Assembly (NCBI GenBank): GCA_021772615.1
Contig: JAJFLQ010000062.1
Coordinates: forward strand, 1 to 64,000
Direction: 5' to 3'
DNA from: Verrucomicrobiota bacterium
GTDB taxonomy: Bacteria; Verrucomicrobiota; Lentisphaeria; JABSQK01; JAJFLO01
Length of the DNA: 64,000 bases
Under the pieces are notes generated by a model. That model saw nothing but the letters and a program-made list of their open reading frames with translations. It searched no databases and had not been told where the DNA came from. The translations under genes were made by a program, and so were the position numbers. This document shows, in pieces, positions 18,608-26,772 of this stretch (the stretch's first letter is position 1; each line of letters opens with the position of its first letter).

Positions 18608-19377
18608 ACACGGAACCTGTGGTGATCTTTCTTCATATTCCGAAGACGGCCGGGACGACGCTGAAGAAATGGGTTACGGCGACATATCCGAGTCGGGACA
18701 CTGTGTTGGTGTATCCGGTATCCGACGGTATCTGTATGACTCCGGAACAGTTTCGGGCCATGCCGCAGGAGCGAATCAAACGGTTAAAGGTGATAGTCGG
18801 CCATGTCCAGTACGGCGCACACCGCACGGTCTTGCCGCGGCGCTCGCGTTACGTCACCATGCTTCGCGACCCGGTCGAGCGGGTGGTTTCGGAGTATTAT
18901 CATCACCGCCGGTGCAACGATTCGCATCTACATACACTTGTGAATGGCACGTCGGCGCTGTCACTGGAAGACTATGCCACGCTCGACATTCTGCCGCTAG
19001 ATAACGTCATGGTTCGCTATATTGCCGGCATCAACGCGGAACGAACGCCACATGGACACTGTTCCGAGAGTGATTTGGATCTGGCGAAGTATCGTCTGCA
19101 GAATGACTTTTGGCTGACGCTGATCACCGAATCCTTTAGCGAAGGCATGGCACTGCTAGAAAACCGGCTGGATCTGCAAGGCGGCGACTCACAACGCTGC
19201 AATGTAAATCCCCATCGGCCGGCGCTTCATGAGATCGATAACCACGCGGTGAATGCCATTCGAGATGCCAACCGGCTGGACATCGCGCTGTACAAGTTTG
19301 CCACACAGGTTTTCGAAGAATGCCGGATGTCGGAATGTATGGGCAGGACGTGCCAGGCTTCTGGTACGGACGTCTGA
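18604..19377 (+). CDS. Sulfotransferase, Sulfotransfer_2-like (HIPKTAGTT type)
   Basis: The 257-residue protein begins with VIFLHIPKTAGTTLKKW, the PAPS 5'-phosphosulfate loop of the carbohydrate sulfotransferase family that includes heparan-sulfate 2-O-sulfotransferase. The 3'-phosphate site is YVTMLRDPVERVVSEYYHHR. Start is TTG 18604 inside a TTGA overlap with the GT4 gene. Family members sulfate sugar hydroxyls. Adjacent to a second sulfotransferase gene and several glycosyltransferases, it supports a sulfated polysaccharide product. The next gene starts at the last base of this stop codon. Confidence 0.88.
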   Translation: MNTEPVVIFLHIPKTAGTTLKKWVTATYPSRDTVLVYPVSDGICMTPEQFRAMPQERIKRLKVIVGHVQYGAHRTVLPRRSRYVTMLRDPVERVVSEYYHHRRCNDSHLHTLVNGTSALSLEDYATLDILPLDNVMVRYIAGINAERTPHGHCSESDLDLAKYRLQNDFWLTLITESFSEGMALLENRLDLQGGDSQRCNVNPHRPALHEIDNHAVNAIRDANRLDIALYKFATQVFEECRMSECMGRTCQASGTDV

Positions 19378-20204
19378 TGGCCACGGCTACACAACATTCA
19401 CAGTGGGGCGCCCCGGTATTCATCATTGCCCCGACATTTTCCGGCGGGACGTATCTCACGAATCTGCTCAACGCCCATCCGGATGTCGGCATCACGTACC
19501 GCGCCAACCTCGTCATGTTCCTGAGGTCCGTACGGACATTGTCGATCCTGGAGAAGGGGAACACGTGGACCTCCGGAAGAACCCGGCTGGTCGGACTGTT
19601 TGATCAAAATAATTTTGCTGATATTCCAGTCTGTTATTTGTCTTGCCAGCAGGCATTTTGGCAGCAATTTTATACGCAGCGTTTTCCACACAAGTCCATA
19701 CTGTGTCATGGAGACCGTCTCGAATGGCCGCAGGCGATCAACGATCTTGACCTTCTCTTTCCAAACGCCAGAGTGATTTTTGTCGTCCGGGATGGCCGGG
19801 ACCGTCTGGCCGCGATCAAGAACCATTACGAGAAATGCAAGCGGCGACCGGCGGCACTGCCGGCACCGGACATCGTCGCGGAGAGTGAGTATTGGCGTGA
19901 CATGAATGCGTGCATATTGAGGCGGATTTCGCGATTTCCCCAGGCATACACACTGCGCTATGACAGGTTGATCGACGATCCGGATCGTGAGGTGGCGGCA
20001 CTGCTCGCGTTTCTCACCATTAGTGAAGCCCCCACCGTATTTGACTATATCCGCTCGACGCACAACGTTGTGCTCGACTATCTCGGCGCTTCTTCGGCCT
20101 CGATCGCGACCGGAGAGTATTGGAAACAACGTTTGAGCGATGTCGAGCTGGGACTCACGACACCAATAATGCGCGATATGCTCAACGAGTTGAATTGTAC
20201 ATGA
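19377..20204 (+). CDS. Sulfotransferase family protein (divergent PAPS loop)
   Basis: The 275-residue protein has a sulfotransferase layout: VFIIAPTFSGGTYLTNLL near residues 12-30 as the 5'-phosphosulfate loop (GGT in place of the usual SGTT), VIFVVRDGRDRLAAIKNHY as the 3'-phosphate site and YTLRYDRLIDDPDREVAALL as the following conserved element. The altered loop still keeps a small-Gly-Thr turn, so activity is likely but not certain. The ATG at 19377 overlaps the previous TGA (TGATG), and in-frame upstream codons look non-native. It forms a tandem pair with the preceding sulfotransferase, probably giving two different sulfation positions. Confidence 0.82.
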   Translation: MATATQHSQWGAPVFIIAPTFSGGTYLTNLLNAHPDVGITYRANLVMFLRSVRTLSILEKGNTWTSGRTRLVGLFDQNNFADIPVCYLSCQQAFWQQFYTQRFPHKSILCHGDRLEWPQAINDLDLLFPNARVIFVVRDGRDRLAAIKNHYEKCKRRPAALPAPDIVAESEYWRDMNACILRRISRFPQAYTLRYDRLIDDPDREVAALLAFLTISEAPTVFDYIRSTHNVVLDYLGASSASIATGEYWKQRLSDVELGLTTPIMRDMLNELNCT

Positions 20205-20329
20205 TGCACATTGGTGCCACGACCGTGTCCACAACGTGTATGGCATGGTCTTCAGGCGGTCGTCAATGTGGCGGCAACTGTGCTGCTCCCGCCTAGAGTC
20301 GGGGAGATTTTGATTACTGGAGCAAGGAT

Positions 20330-21283
20330 TTGGACAGTCCATTTTTTTCGATTGTGATACCAACGTATTCCCGTCCGGAGAGTCTATTGACGTGTCTTAC
20401 ATCGATACGTGATTTGACCTTTCCGAAAGATGGATTCGAAGTCATCGTCGTGGATGACGGCAGTGATGAAATACCTTTAGATCAAATCAGGTCAATATCC
20501 GAAGACATTCGTCTCACTCTGGTATCGCAGCCGAATTCCGGACCGGCGGCGGCGCGGAATTGCGGCGCACGGCATGCGCGCGGAAAATTCCTTGCCTTTA
20601 CTGACGACGACTGTTGTGTGGATCCTCGATGGCTGGAATCTTTCGAAAAACAATGCGAGAGAACGCCGGACTGTATGTTTGGGGGACGCACGGAGAATGT
20701 GCTCAAGGGCGACGCCTGCGCAATAACCAGCCAGATCATCGTCGACGTGGTGTATCGGCATAAAAATCGGGATCCACGTGACGCACGCTTTTTTGCCTCG
20801 AACAATATTGTTGTTTCGGCTACCCGTTACAGTGAGATCTCGGGCTTTCTGGCGTCGTTCCGAGCGGCGGAGGACCGCGAGTTCTGCGACAGATGGCTGC
20901 ATCAAGGCGGGCGTATGGTTTACGTACCCGAAGCGGTGATCTACCACGCGCACCGGATGAATGTGCGCGGATTTTGCCGTCAGCACTTTACGTATGGCCG
21001 AGGTGCTTATCAATATCACAAGATGCGTTCTGAACGGCGATCCGGCAGTATGACGTCAGAGTTGACATTTCACTTGAATTTGGCTAATTGGCTGGTGTAT
21101 CCGTTTCGCTCTGTCAGGCGTAGGCAATATATGTCGGTCGCGAGTCTGCTATGCCTCTGGCAAGTGGTCAACGCGATCGGATTTGCTGCTGAATTTTTGA
21201 CGCCGCGAGTTTTGGAAGATGATCCCGTGCGCCGGAGGGACGGCTCTGAGGAGCGAGTTCTGATTACGCCGGACAATGACTAA
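20330..21283 (+). CDS. Glycosyltransferase family 2
   Basis: The 317-residue protein has the complete GT2 core: FSIVIPTYSRPESLLTCL, FEVIVVDDGSDE, SGPAAARNCGARHARGKFLA, FTDDDCCVDPRWL (DXD) and RAAEDREFCDRWL with the catalytic ED. The C-terminus has a hydrophobic stretch near 262-275 that may dock it to the membrane. TTG 20330 is the only possible start after the upstream in-frame stop; AGGA lies only about one base before it, so initiation may be weak. It is separated by 125 bases from the sulfotransferase pair. Confidence 0.87.
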   Translation: MDSPFFSIVIPTYSRPESLLTCLTSIRDLTFPKDGFEVIVVDDGSDEIPLDQIRSISEDIRLTLVSQPNSGPAAARNCGARHARGKFLAFTDDDCCVDPRWLESFEKQCERTPDCMFGGRTENVLKGDACAITSQIIVDVVYRHKNRDPRDARFFASNNIVVSATRYSEISGFLASFRAAEDREFCDRWLHQGGRMVYVPEAVIYHAHRMNVRGFCRQHFTYGRGAYQYHKMRSERRSGSMTSELTFHLNLANWLVYPFRSVRRRQYMSVASLLCLWQVVNAIGFAAEFLTPRVLEDDPVRRRDGSEERVLITPDND

Positions 21284-21307
21284 TACCGGACACCATTTGG
21301 AGTGGAC

Positions 21308-21502
21308 ATGATTGTGAACGATATATTGGATCGACCCTGTTCGAACCGGTCCGTAGTATCGATCACCGCAACGCGCGATCTGAGCATCCGGGACGGCGAT
21401 TACTCGGACTCTGTGGCGGTCGTCCAGGCGACCTTGGTGTTGTCTATTCAGGTTATCAGTGAGCTTCTAGAGCAGGGTCTGTATAGGACGGCGACACGAT
21501 GA
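21308..21502 (+). CDS. Small protein of unknown function, coupled to GT-C gene
   Basis: This 64-residue ORF (MIVNDILDRP at the start, a hydrophobic heptad-like stretch VVQATLVLSIQVISELLEQG near its end) has GGAG about 6 bases before the ATG. Its stop overlaps the ATG of the next gene by four bases (ATGA), a classic coupling arrangement. No domain is recognised. The good start context and overlap favour a real gene, possibly a short leader or partner for the membrane glycosyltransferase. GTG 21302 is an alternative start. Confidence 0.45.
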   Translation: MIVNDILDRPCSNRSVVSITATRDLSIRDGDYSDSVAVVQATLVLSIQVISELLEQGLYRTATR

Positions 21503-23226
21503 CAAGCGGTGGAGACGTGCATTCTGATTCGGCTCCAGCGGCGGCCCCTGCCCGAGCGGGAGCCGGTGTCTTCGCGGGGCGTCTCGCCGGGGTCGCTGTG
21601 GTGATCTTCGGCATGATTGCTTCACCAGCCTATATTCTGGAATTCCTGCTTGGTCAAAGCACCGGATTCCCGGACAAACTCATGCTTGGCGCCACGATAT
21701 TCAAATTCGGCTGTATCGTCTCCGGGGTTGTTGTGCTGGGCATATCGGGGTTGTACAGCCGCGGGTCGGCGACACGCGATCAACGTGACCGCCGCGGTAC
21801 CGGCGTTGGCGGAGGGTTGTGCCTTGCCGCGATATTGCTTATGGCGCTGGCGTTGCGACTATACAACCTGAATGCCGGCCTGTGGTTCGACGAAATATTG
21901 ACATACGTGAATTACGCGGTAAAGCCGCTCGGCGCCATTGTCACGACCTACGACAACGAGAATCAACATTTTCTGTATTCGATTCTGGCTAACATTTCGT
22001 TCCGCTGGTTCGGCGAAGGGGCTGCGTCGCTGCGTCTGCCGGCTGCGCTCTTCGGTGTTGCGAGCGTTTACGCCCTGTATGTATTCGCCCGAGATGTCAC
22101 CACGACGCGTGAGGCGTTGCTCGCCGCAGCACTGCTAACGTTCTCATATCATCACGTCTGGTACAGCCAGAACGCCCGCGGCTACACGGGGCTGTTATTC
22201 TGGACGCTCACGGCCAGCATATTCGCGCTGCGCGGCATTGAGCGCGGGTCCGCTCGCGACTGGTCGATGTATGCAGTCACAGCTGCTTTGGGCGTATTTA
22301 CACACATGACCATGATCATGGTGATCGGCGGCCATTTTCTAATCTACCTGCTGCACCTGCTGCTGCCGGCCGCTCAAGGTCGGTGCGGAAGGACGAATGG
22401 CTTGCTGTATGGGTTTTTGCCTGCGGCATTTCTGGTCTTTCTCACCCATGCTCTGGTGCTGCCTCAAATCTTCGAGTATTACCAGCACATCGGCGGCGGC
22501 GTTACTGTATGGAAAAATCCCATGTGGACCATTCTCGAAGTCGTACGTGGAGCGAAGATAAGTCTCTCAGGCGGATTGATTGTTGTTCTCGGCGCGCTGA
22601 TTGTCTTCGGGGCCGGCATGGCCGGTTACATGGGGAGTCGGCCGATTGTCATTCAGTTCTTTGCCATACCGTGTCTGGTGTGCTTCGTGATCGTTGTCGG
22701 CACCGGACATTCGTTATGGCCAAGGCTATTCCTGTTCGCATTCGGCTTCGCCATCCTGATTGTGACCCGCGGCGCGATGCTCACTGGTGGCGCGATCGCG
22801 ATGGTGTTCAAACGTCCGGCGGAGCAGCGGAAAGTTTTTGGTACTGCTCTGTGTGGTGCCGTGATCGTATTGTCTGCGGCCTCTGTCCCGCGCGCCTACG
22901 GTCCGAAACAGGACTACCAGAGCGCATTGGAATATGTTCAAAGTAACAGGCATTCGGATGACGTTGTGATAACCGTTGGGTTGACGATCATTCCATACAA
23001 ATATCTGCATGAAACCGGCTGGCGCGCTGTTGGAAAAGTGGAAAAATTCAATGAAGTCCGCCACAACGGGCGGCACTCCTGGGTGCTTTACACGATGCCC
23101 GTTGCCCTGCATGCATCACCGGATGGTGCGAAAATCCTGAAAATAATCCAGACCGAGTACACGGTCGTTGAACGTTTTCCCGGTACGCTTAATCAGGGTA
23201 CGATTGTCGTCTGCCGGTCGAAGTAA
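21499..23226 (+). CDS. GT-C membrane glycosyltransferase (ArnT/PMT-like, family 39/83 type)
   Basis: The 575-residue protein has about 11-12 membrane helices. After the first helices comes the GT-C catalytic loop GLWFDEILTYVNY (acidic pair at residues 131-132), then SLRLPAALFGVASVYALYVF and FSYHHVWYSQNARGYTGLLF, the typical PMT_2 pattern, and a periplasmic C-terminal domain of about 120 residues. Such enzymes take sugar from polyprenyl-phosphate and attach it outside the inner membrane. This fits with the GT2-GtrA fusion in the same locus, which could supply the lipid-linked donor (inference). It ends the plus-strand glycan unit and converges on the tolC-like gene. Confidence 0.88.
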   Translation: MTSGGDVHSDSAPAAAPARAGAGVFAGRLAGVAVVIFGMIASPAYILEFLLGQSTGFPDKLMLGATIFKFGCIVSGVVVLGISGLYSRGSATRDQRDRRGTGVGGGLCLAAILLMALALRLYNLNAGLWFDEILTYVNYAVKPLGAIVTTYDNENQHFLYSILANISFRWFGEGAASLRLPAALFGVASVYALYVFARDVTTTREALLAAALLTFSYHHVWYSQNARGYTGLLFWTLTASIFALRGIERGSARDWSMYAVTAALGVFTHMTMIMVIGGHFLIYLLHLLLPAAQGRCGRTNGLLYGFLPAAFLVFLTHALVLPQIFEYYQHIGGGVTVWKNPMWTILEVVRGAKISLSGGLIVVLGALIVFGAGMAGYMGSRPIVIQFFAIPCLVCFVIVVGTGHSLWPRLFLFAFGFAILIVTRGAMLTGGAIAMVFKRPAEQRKVFGTALCGAVIVLSAASVPRAYGPKQDYQSALEYVQSNRHSDDVVITVGLTIIPYKYLHETGWRAVGKVEKFNEVRHNGRHSWVLYTMPVALHASPDGAKILKIIQTEYTVVERFPGTLNQGTIVVCRSK

Positions 23227-23304
23227 CTATCCGGCGACGGTTCGTGTGACATGTTGGGCGTCCATAGCTGGCAGCGCCATTGGTGAACGCGCAGGTGTCG
23301 CTAT

Positions 23305-24687
23305 TCAGTCGTTATCGAGAATGGCCAGGGCGTGGCGTACTTCGGCATCTTTAATGAAGAACGCGTATGCGGCCGTTATCTGGGCGATCTCTGCCTGGGC
23401 GCCTGCGATCTGTGCCTGGATTACATCCAGTTTTGTCGCCTGTCGCGCGGCGTGTCTGTCTTCTAGCATCGCCTGTTTTCTGCGCCGCGCATCAAGGCGC
23501 CGCTTCGCTGATTCAAGCTTCTTGAGGCCGATACGCAATTCACTTACAACCTGCAACACGTCCATGTGAATCTGTTTTTCCAATTCCGTGCGCTGCAACG
23601 CCAGCCTTGTGCGATCCAACATCAGTGAACGCGTTCTGGCTTGATTGCCAAATCCGCGAAACAGATGCCATTTCACCACGAGCGAGGCACGCCAGAACGG
23701 ATCTTCGCGAATATAGTCCGTGTCTTCGCCCTCATACCCCACCTCCAACACACCCGCGACCTCTGGTTTCCAGGCGCTCTTCGACGCATCTATCGAGTGA
23801 CTGATTGCTTTGTACGCATTTGCGAGCTGAACATAATCCCACCGCCGGTTCTCGATGCCGTAAGGAATAATATCGCTGGCCAATAGTGTCGGGACCGCAA
23901 CGTCAAACGGCATGACCGGCAGATGGACCGGATGATCCAGGTCTCGATTCACGAGAAAATTCAGGTAGCGCTGCGCGTTCGCCACGCCTGTACTCAAGGT
24001 CAGGCGATCACTTTCGGCCTGTATGGCGTCCGCCTCCGCGTCCAACGCCGCCACTTCATCTGCGTCTCCATGATTGATCAATTGCCGCACCGCGTCCTGC
24101 TTCGATCCCATCAACGCGGCTACCTGCTGCATTTGCGTTGCCTTCTCGCGCAATTCGATGAAGCGGAGGCAGGCAATCCGGATCTCCTTTTTCAGTTCCT
24201 CGCCGAACGCTGCCTTTCCCGCTTCTTCCGCGAAGGTGCGATCCCTTTTTGAGCGGTAATCATGTTGCAAAGCAGGCTGGTAAATCGGCGCCGCAACGGT
24301 GAGTGTAGTGACGTGATCTTCTTCACGAATGACATTGAACACATCGTTCTCAATGGTTGTAGACAGATCGGTCCCCAGCAACTCATTCAATGCTGCGTTT
24401 GTGGGATTCAATAATGTACCGGTCGGCACCTCGAATTCGCGCCCGCCGCCCGCCAATGAATGCCGCGTTTCGAAAACGACACTGGGATAAAACGCCGACC
24501 GCGCGGATTTCAGGGCCATCAGGCTTTGGGTGTAGTCGATCTGTTTCTGTTGCAACGCCAGGTTGGAAGCCATTCCGGCGCGGACGTAATCATCGATATT
24601 CTCGTCAGCCGCGGCCGATAGCGATATTGCCGTTGTGAGGCATATCGTAAGCGTGTGCAACAGTACACCGACTCTCTGCTGAAACAT
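23305..24687 (-). CDS. TolC-family outer-membrane channel protein
   Basis: The 460-residue protein has an N-terminal signal peptide (about residues 1-27, ending SLSAAA-DEN) and the TolC/OEP plan of two repeats with long coiled-coil helices: SNLALQQKQIDYTQSLMALK and RRLDARRRKQAMLEDRHAAR among them. It would form the trimeric outer-membrane duct for the efflux system encoded divergently. The start at 24687 was chosen over a longer open frame because it gives the signal peptide and has AAGGA about 8 bases upstream. A strong promoter-like element lies upstream at 24730-24758. It is divergent from its likely adaptor and pump genes. Confidence 0.9.
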   Translation of the reverse strand: MFQQRVGVLLHTLTICLTTAISLSAAADENIDDYVRAGMASNLALQQKQIDYTQSLMALKSARSAFYPSVVFETRHSLAGGGREFEVPTGTLLNPTNAALNELLGTDLSTTIENDVFNVIREEDHVTTLTVAAPIYQPALQHDYRSKRDRTFAEEAGKAAFGEELKKEIRIACLRFIELREKATQMQQVAALMGSKQDAVRQLINHGDADEVAALDAEADAIQAESDRLTLSTGVANAQRYLNFLVNRDLDHPVHLPVMPFDVAVPTLLASDIIPYGIENRRWDYVQLANAYKAISHSIDASKSAWKPEVAGVLEVGYEGEDTDYIREDPFWRASLVVKWHLFRGFGNQARTRSLMLDRTRLALQRTELEKQIHMDVLQVVSELRIGLKKLESAKRRLDARRRKQAMLEDRHAARQATKLDVIQAQIAGAQAEIAQITAAYAFFIKDAEVRHALAILDND

Positions 24688-24729
24688 GTTCGACTTCCTT
24701 GCTTTCTGGATGCGATCGTCCAAGGTGTT

Positions 24730-24758
24730 ATAGTATCGCTCTGGTGCAGTGATGTAAA
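24730..24758 (-). promoter_or_regulatory. Sigma-70-like promoter for the tolC-like gene
   Basis: On the minus strand, TTTACA (24758-24753) and TACTAT (24735-24730) are separated by exactly 17 bases. Both hexamers match the sigma-70 consensus at five (TTGACA) and four (TATAAT) positions. The predicted start of transcription lies about 35 bases before the ATG at 24687, leaving room for the AAGGA ribosome-binding site. Expression start is inferred, not measured. Confidence 0.55.
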
Positions 24759-24825
24759 CGTACGGCAGCGATGTTGTCCTATATTCGAATGAGGCAGGAC
24801 AACCCACCCCCTTGCGAAGGACGCC

Positions 24826-26751
24826 ATGAGCACACATCCCGACAATGTACGGCAGCTCATTAAGAGCATACATATATTCAGCGGTCTCGACGATGCCGTT
24901 ATCAACGAGATTCTGGAGTTCCTCCAACGGGAGACCTACCGCCAGAACAGTGTAATTTTTGAGAGCGGTGATGCCGGTGATGCCGCGTTCATCATTCATT
25001 CCGGGCGTGTCCGAATTTACCTCAGAACTGAGGACGGGAAACAGGTTACATTTGCCACCCTGTCCCGCGGCGATCTTTTCGGAGAGCGGTCGATTATTCG
25101 CGGCGAGCCCCGAAGTGCTTCGGCGATGGCAATCACCGACGATGTGGTGCTCTACCGGATCTCGCAAGATAGTTTCGAGGGGTTGCTGGCGGCTCATCCT
25201 CGACTACAAAACTACTTCTTTAAGGCGATCGACGAAACGGCGACAACGAATTACCTCCGTGTCACCGTACTCGATTTTTTTAAAAGGCGTTTCGGGATGC
25301 TGCTGGCCGCTGTTGTCGTATTTATCAGTGTGGTGACCTTCTTCCCTTTCCGTTATCTCAAGAAACCTGAAACGGTACGTACGGTCGCCACGGAAGAGAC
25401 CGCACCGGCTGTCCATGCGATACGTGTGGTCCCCCAAACTCTGACCGTGACATGGACGGGATTTGGCGTTGTGCAAGAAGACGACTTGATAACGCTCACA
25501 GCGCGAACGCCGGGACGCGTGGCGAAAGCCGGTATTCATGACCCCGGCGAATCATTTACGCCAGACACGGTGTTATTCGCAATCGACGCGAAATCGATGG
25601 AACTTCAGTTGGCAAGTCTCCAGGCACAATTCGACGAGACCCCGTTGCGCGCGGCGATGTTGAAGATCGACCGCGACGCGTTGGAGATCGATCTGCAGGA
25701 TGCGCTGGCGCTGGAGATTCTGGCGAATAAGACAGTCAGCAAGGAAACAGAATTGCGCGAACTTCGTGACCGCGAATTTCGTCGTCACCAGGCACTTTGG
25801 CAGTCCGGAAACCTGACTGAAGCCGAGATGACCCAGACGGAAACGCTACTAAAGCAAACGGAACTTGCGGTGATGCGCGCTGAAACCTCATTAAAAAACG
25901 CCGAACGCTCATGTCGAAGAATTCGTGCTGATTTAGAGCGGATCGATATCGAGTGTCAACGCGTGCCGATGGCGGGGAAGCAGATCCTGAGCCGGATTGA
26001 GTCCCTGAAACTGGATCTGGCCGATACCACTGTGAAGGCCGGGTTTTCCGGTCGTGTCGTCGAGGTGCTTGTCGATGAAGGCCAGGAGGTGGCAGCCGGC
26101 GCGGTGCTCGCAACTGTGCGTCCGGCAGCATCCGTCCACCTCCGTTTGATGCTTCCGAACTCGCAGTTTCGCTGGCTGCATCAAGGCGGATTGCTACACG
26201 AAACCGATAAGACCCGTCCTGCCTACAGTAGTCTGGAAATCACTTATGAGAGTACGGACTTTGTGAAGGTGTTCACCGGGGCTTATATACGATCGGTCGG
26301 TGAACGCCTGGAGACGCCTACCGGTTCGCTGCCGATCATTATTGGTCGCGACAATCCGTTGGGGGACGGTGGCGAGATCATCGCAGCCGAAGAGCTTATC
26401 CCCGGCATGTACTGCTCCGTAACGTTGCCGTTGTGCGAGCTTCAGGATGTGTATGTGATTCCCAGGGAATCGGTTCAGAACGATGGCAGCGTTTGCCAGT
26501 TGTCGGCCGGTGGTGATGGCGACACGCGAACGCTCCGAATATGGCGTTCGTACTCTGTCGTCCACGAAATAGCGGAAGGGCTGGTGATACACGCGGACAA
26601 CCCGGACGCTGCTCTGCACCTCGTCCCGCACCCGATTCGCAACGTTCGCGACGGTATGGCGGTTCGCGTCGTGTTACCGACCCAGGGCTCAAATCGGCAC
26701 ACGATAGTCCACGACGGAACAATGACCACCGAAAATGCAACTGCGCATTAA
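24826..26751 (+). CDS. Cyclic-nucleotide-binding domain fused to HlyD-type efflux adaptor
   Basis: The 641-residue protein begins with a Crp/PKA-type cNMP-binding domain (about 15-135) whose phosphate-binding cassette FGERSIIRGEPRSASAMA (85-102) keeps the Gly-Glu and Arg-Ser-Ala needed to hold cAMP or cGMP. One membrane helix follows (about 156-175), then a periplasmic adaptor: split lipoyl halves (VAKAGIHDPGESFTPDTVLF and AGFSGRVVEVLVDEGQEVAA), a long coiled coil between about 265 and 395, and a beta-barrel. The start has GAAGGA 5 bases upstream. It precedes the RND pump by 21 bases. HlyD/RND adaptors normally lack a cytoplasmic sensor, so this fusion suggests that intracellular cNMP controls the pump allosterically (inference). 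Confidence 0.9.
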   Translation: MSTHPDNVRQLIKSIHIFSGLDDAVINEILEFLQRETYRQNSVIFESGDAGDAAFIIHSGRVRIYLRTEDGKQVTFATLSRGDLFGERSIIRGEPRSASAMAITDDVVLYRISQDSFEGLLAAHPRLQNYFFKAIDETATTNYLRVTVLDFFKRRFGMLLAAVVVFISVVTFFPFRYLKKPETVRTVATEETAPAVHAIRVVPQTLTVTWTGFGVVQEDDLITLTARTPGRVAKAGIHDPGESFTPDTVLFAIDAKSMELQLASLQAQFDETPLRAAMLKIDRDALEIDLQDALALEILANKTVSKETELRELRDREFRRHQALWQSGNLTEAEMTQTETLLKQTELAVMRAETSLKNAERSCRRIRADLERIDIECQRVPMAGKQILSRIESLKLDLADTTVKAGFSGRVVEVLVDEGQEVAAGAVLATVRPAASVHLRLMLPNSQFRWLHQGGLLHETDKTRPAYSSLEITYESTDFVKVFTGAYIRSVGERLETPTGSLPIIIGRDNPLGDGGEIIAAEELIPGMYCSVTLPLCELQDVYVIPRESVQNDGSVCQLSAGGDGDTRTLRIWRSYSVVHEIAEGLVIHADNPDAALHLVPHPIRNVRDGMAVRVVLPTQGSNRHTIVHDGTMTTENATAH

Positions 26752-26772
26752 TTTCTCCAAAGGCTGGTAAAC

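Noticed and set aside
24688..25197. 5' extension of the tolC-like frame by 170 codons
   Set aside because: It overlaps the adaptor gene on the other strand, and the signal peptide plus ribosome-binding site place the start at 24687.
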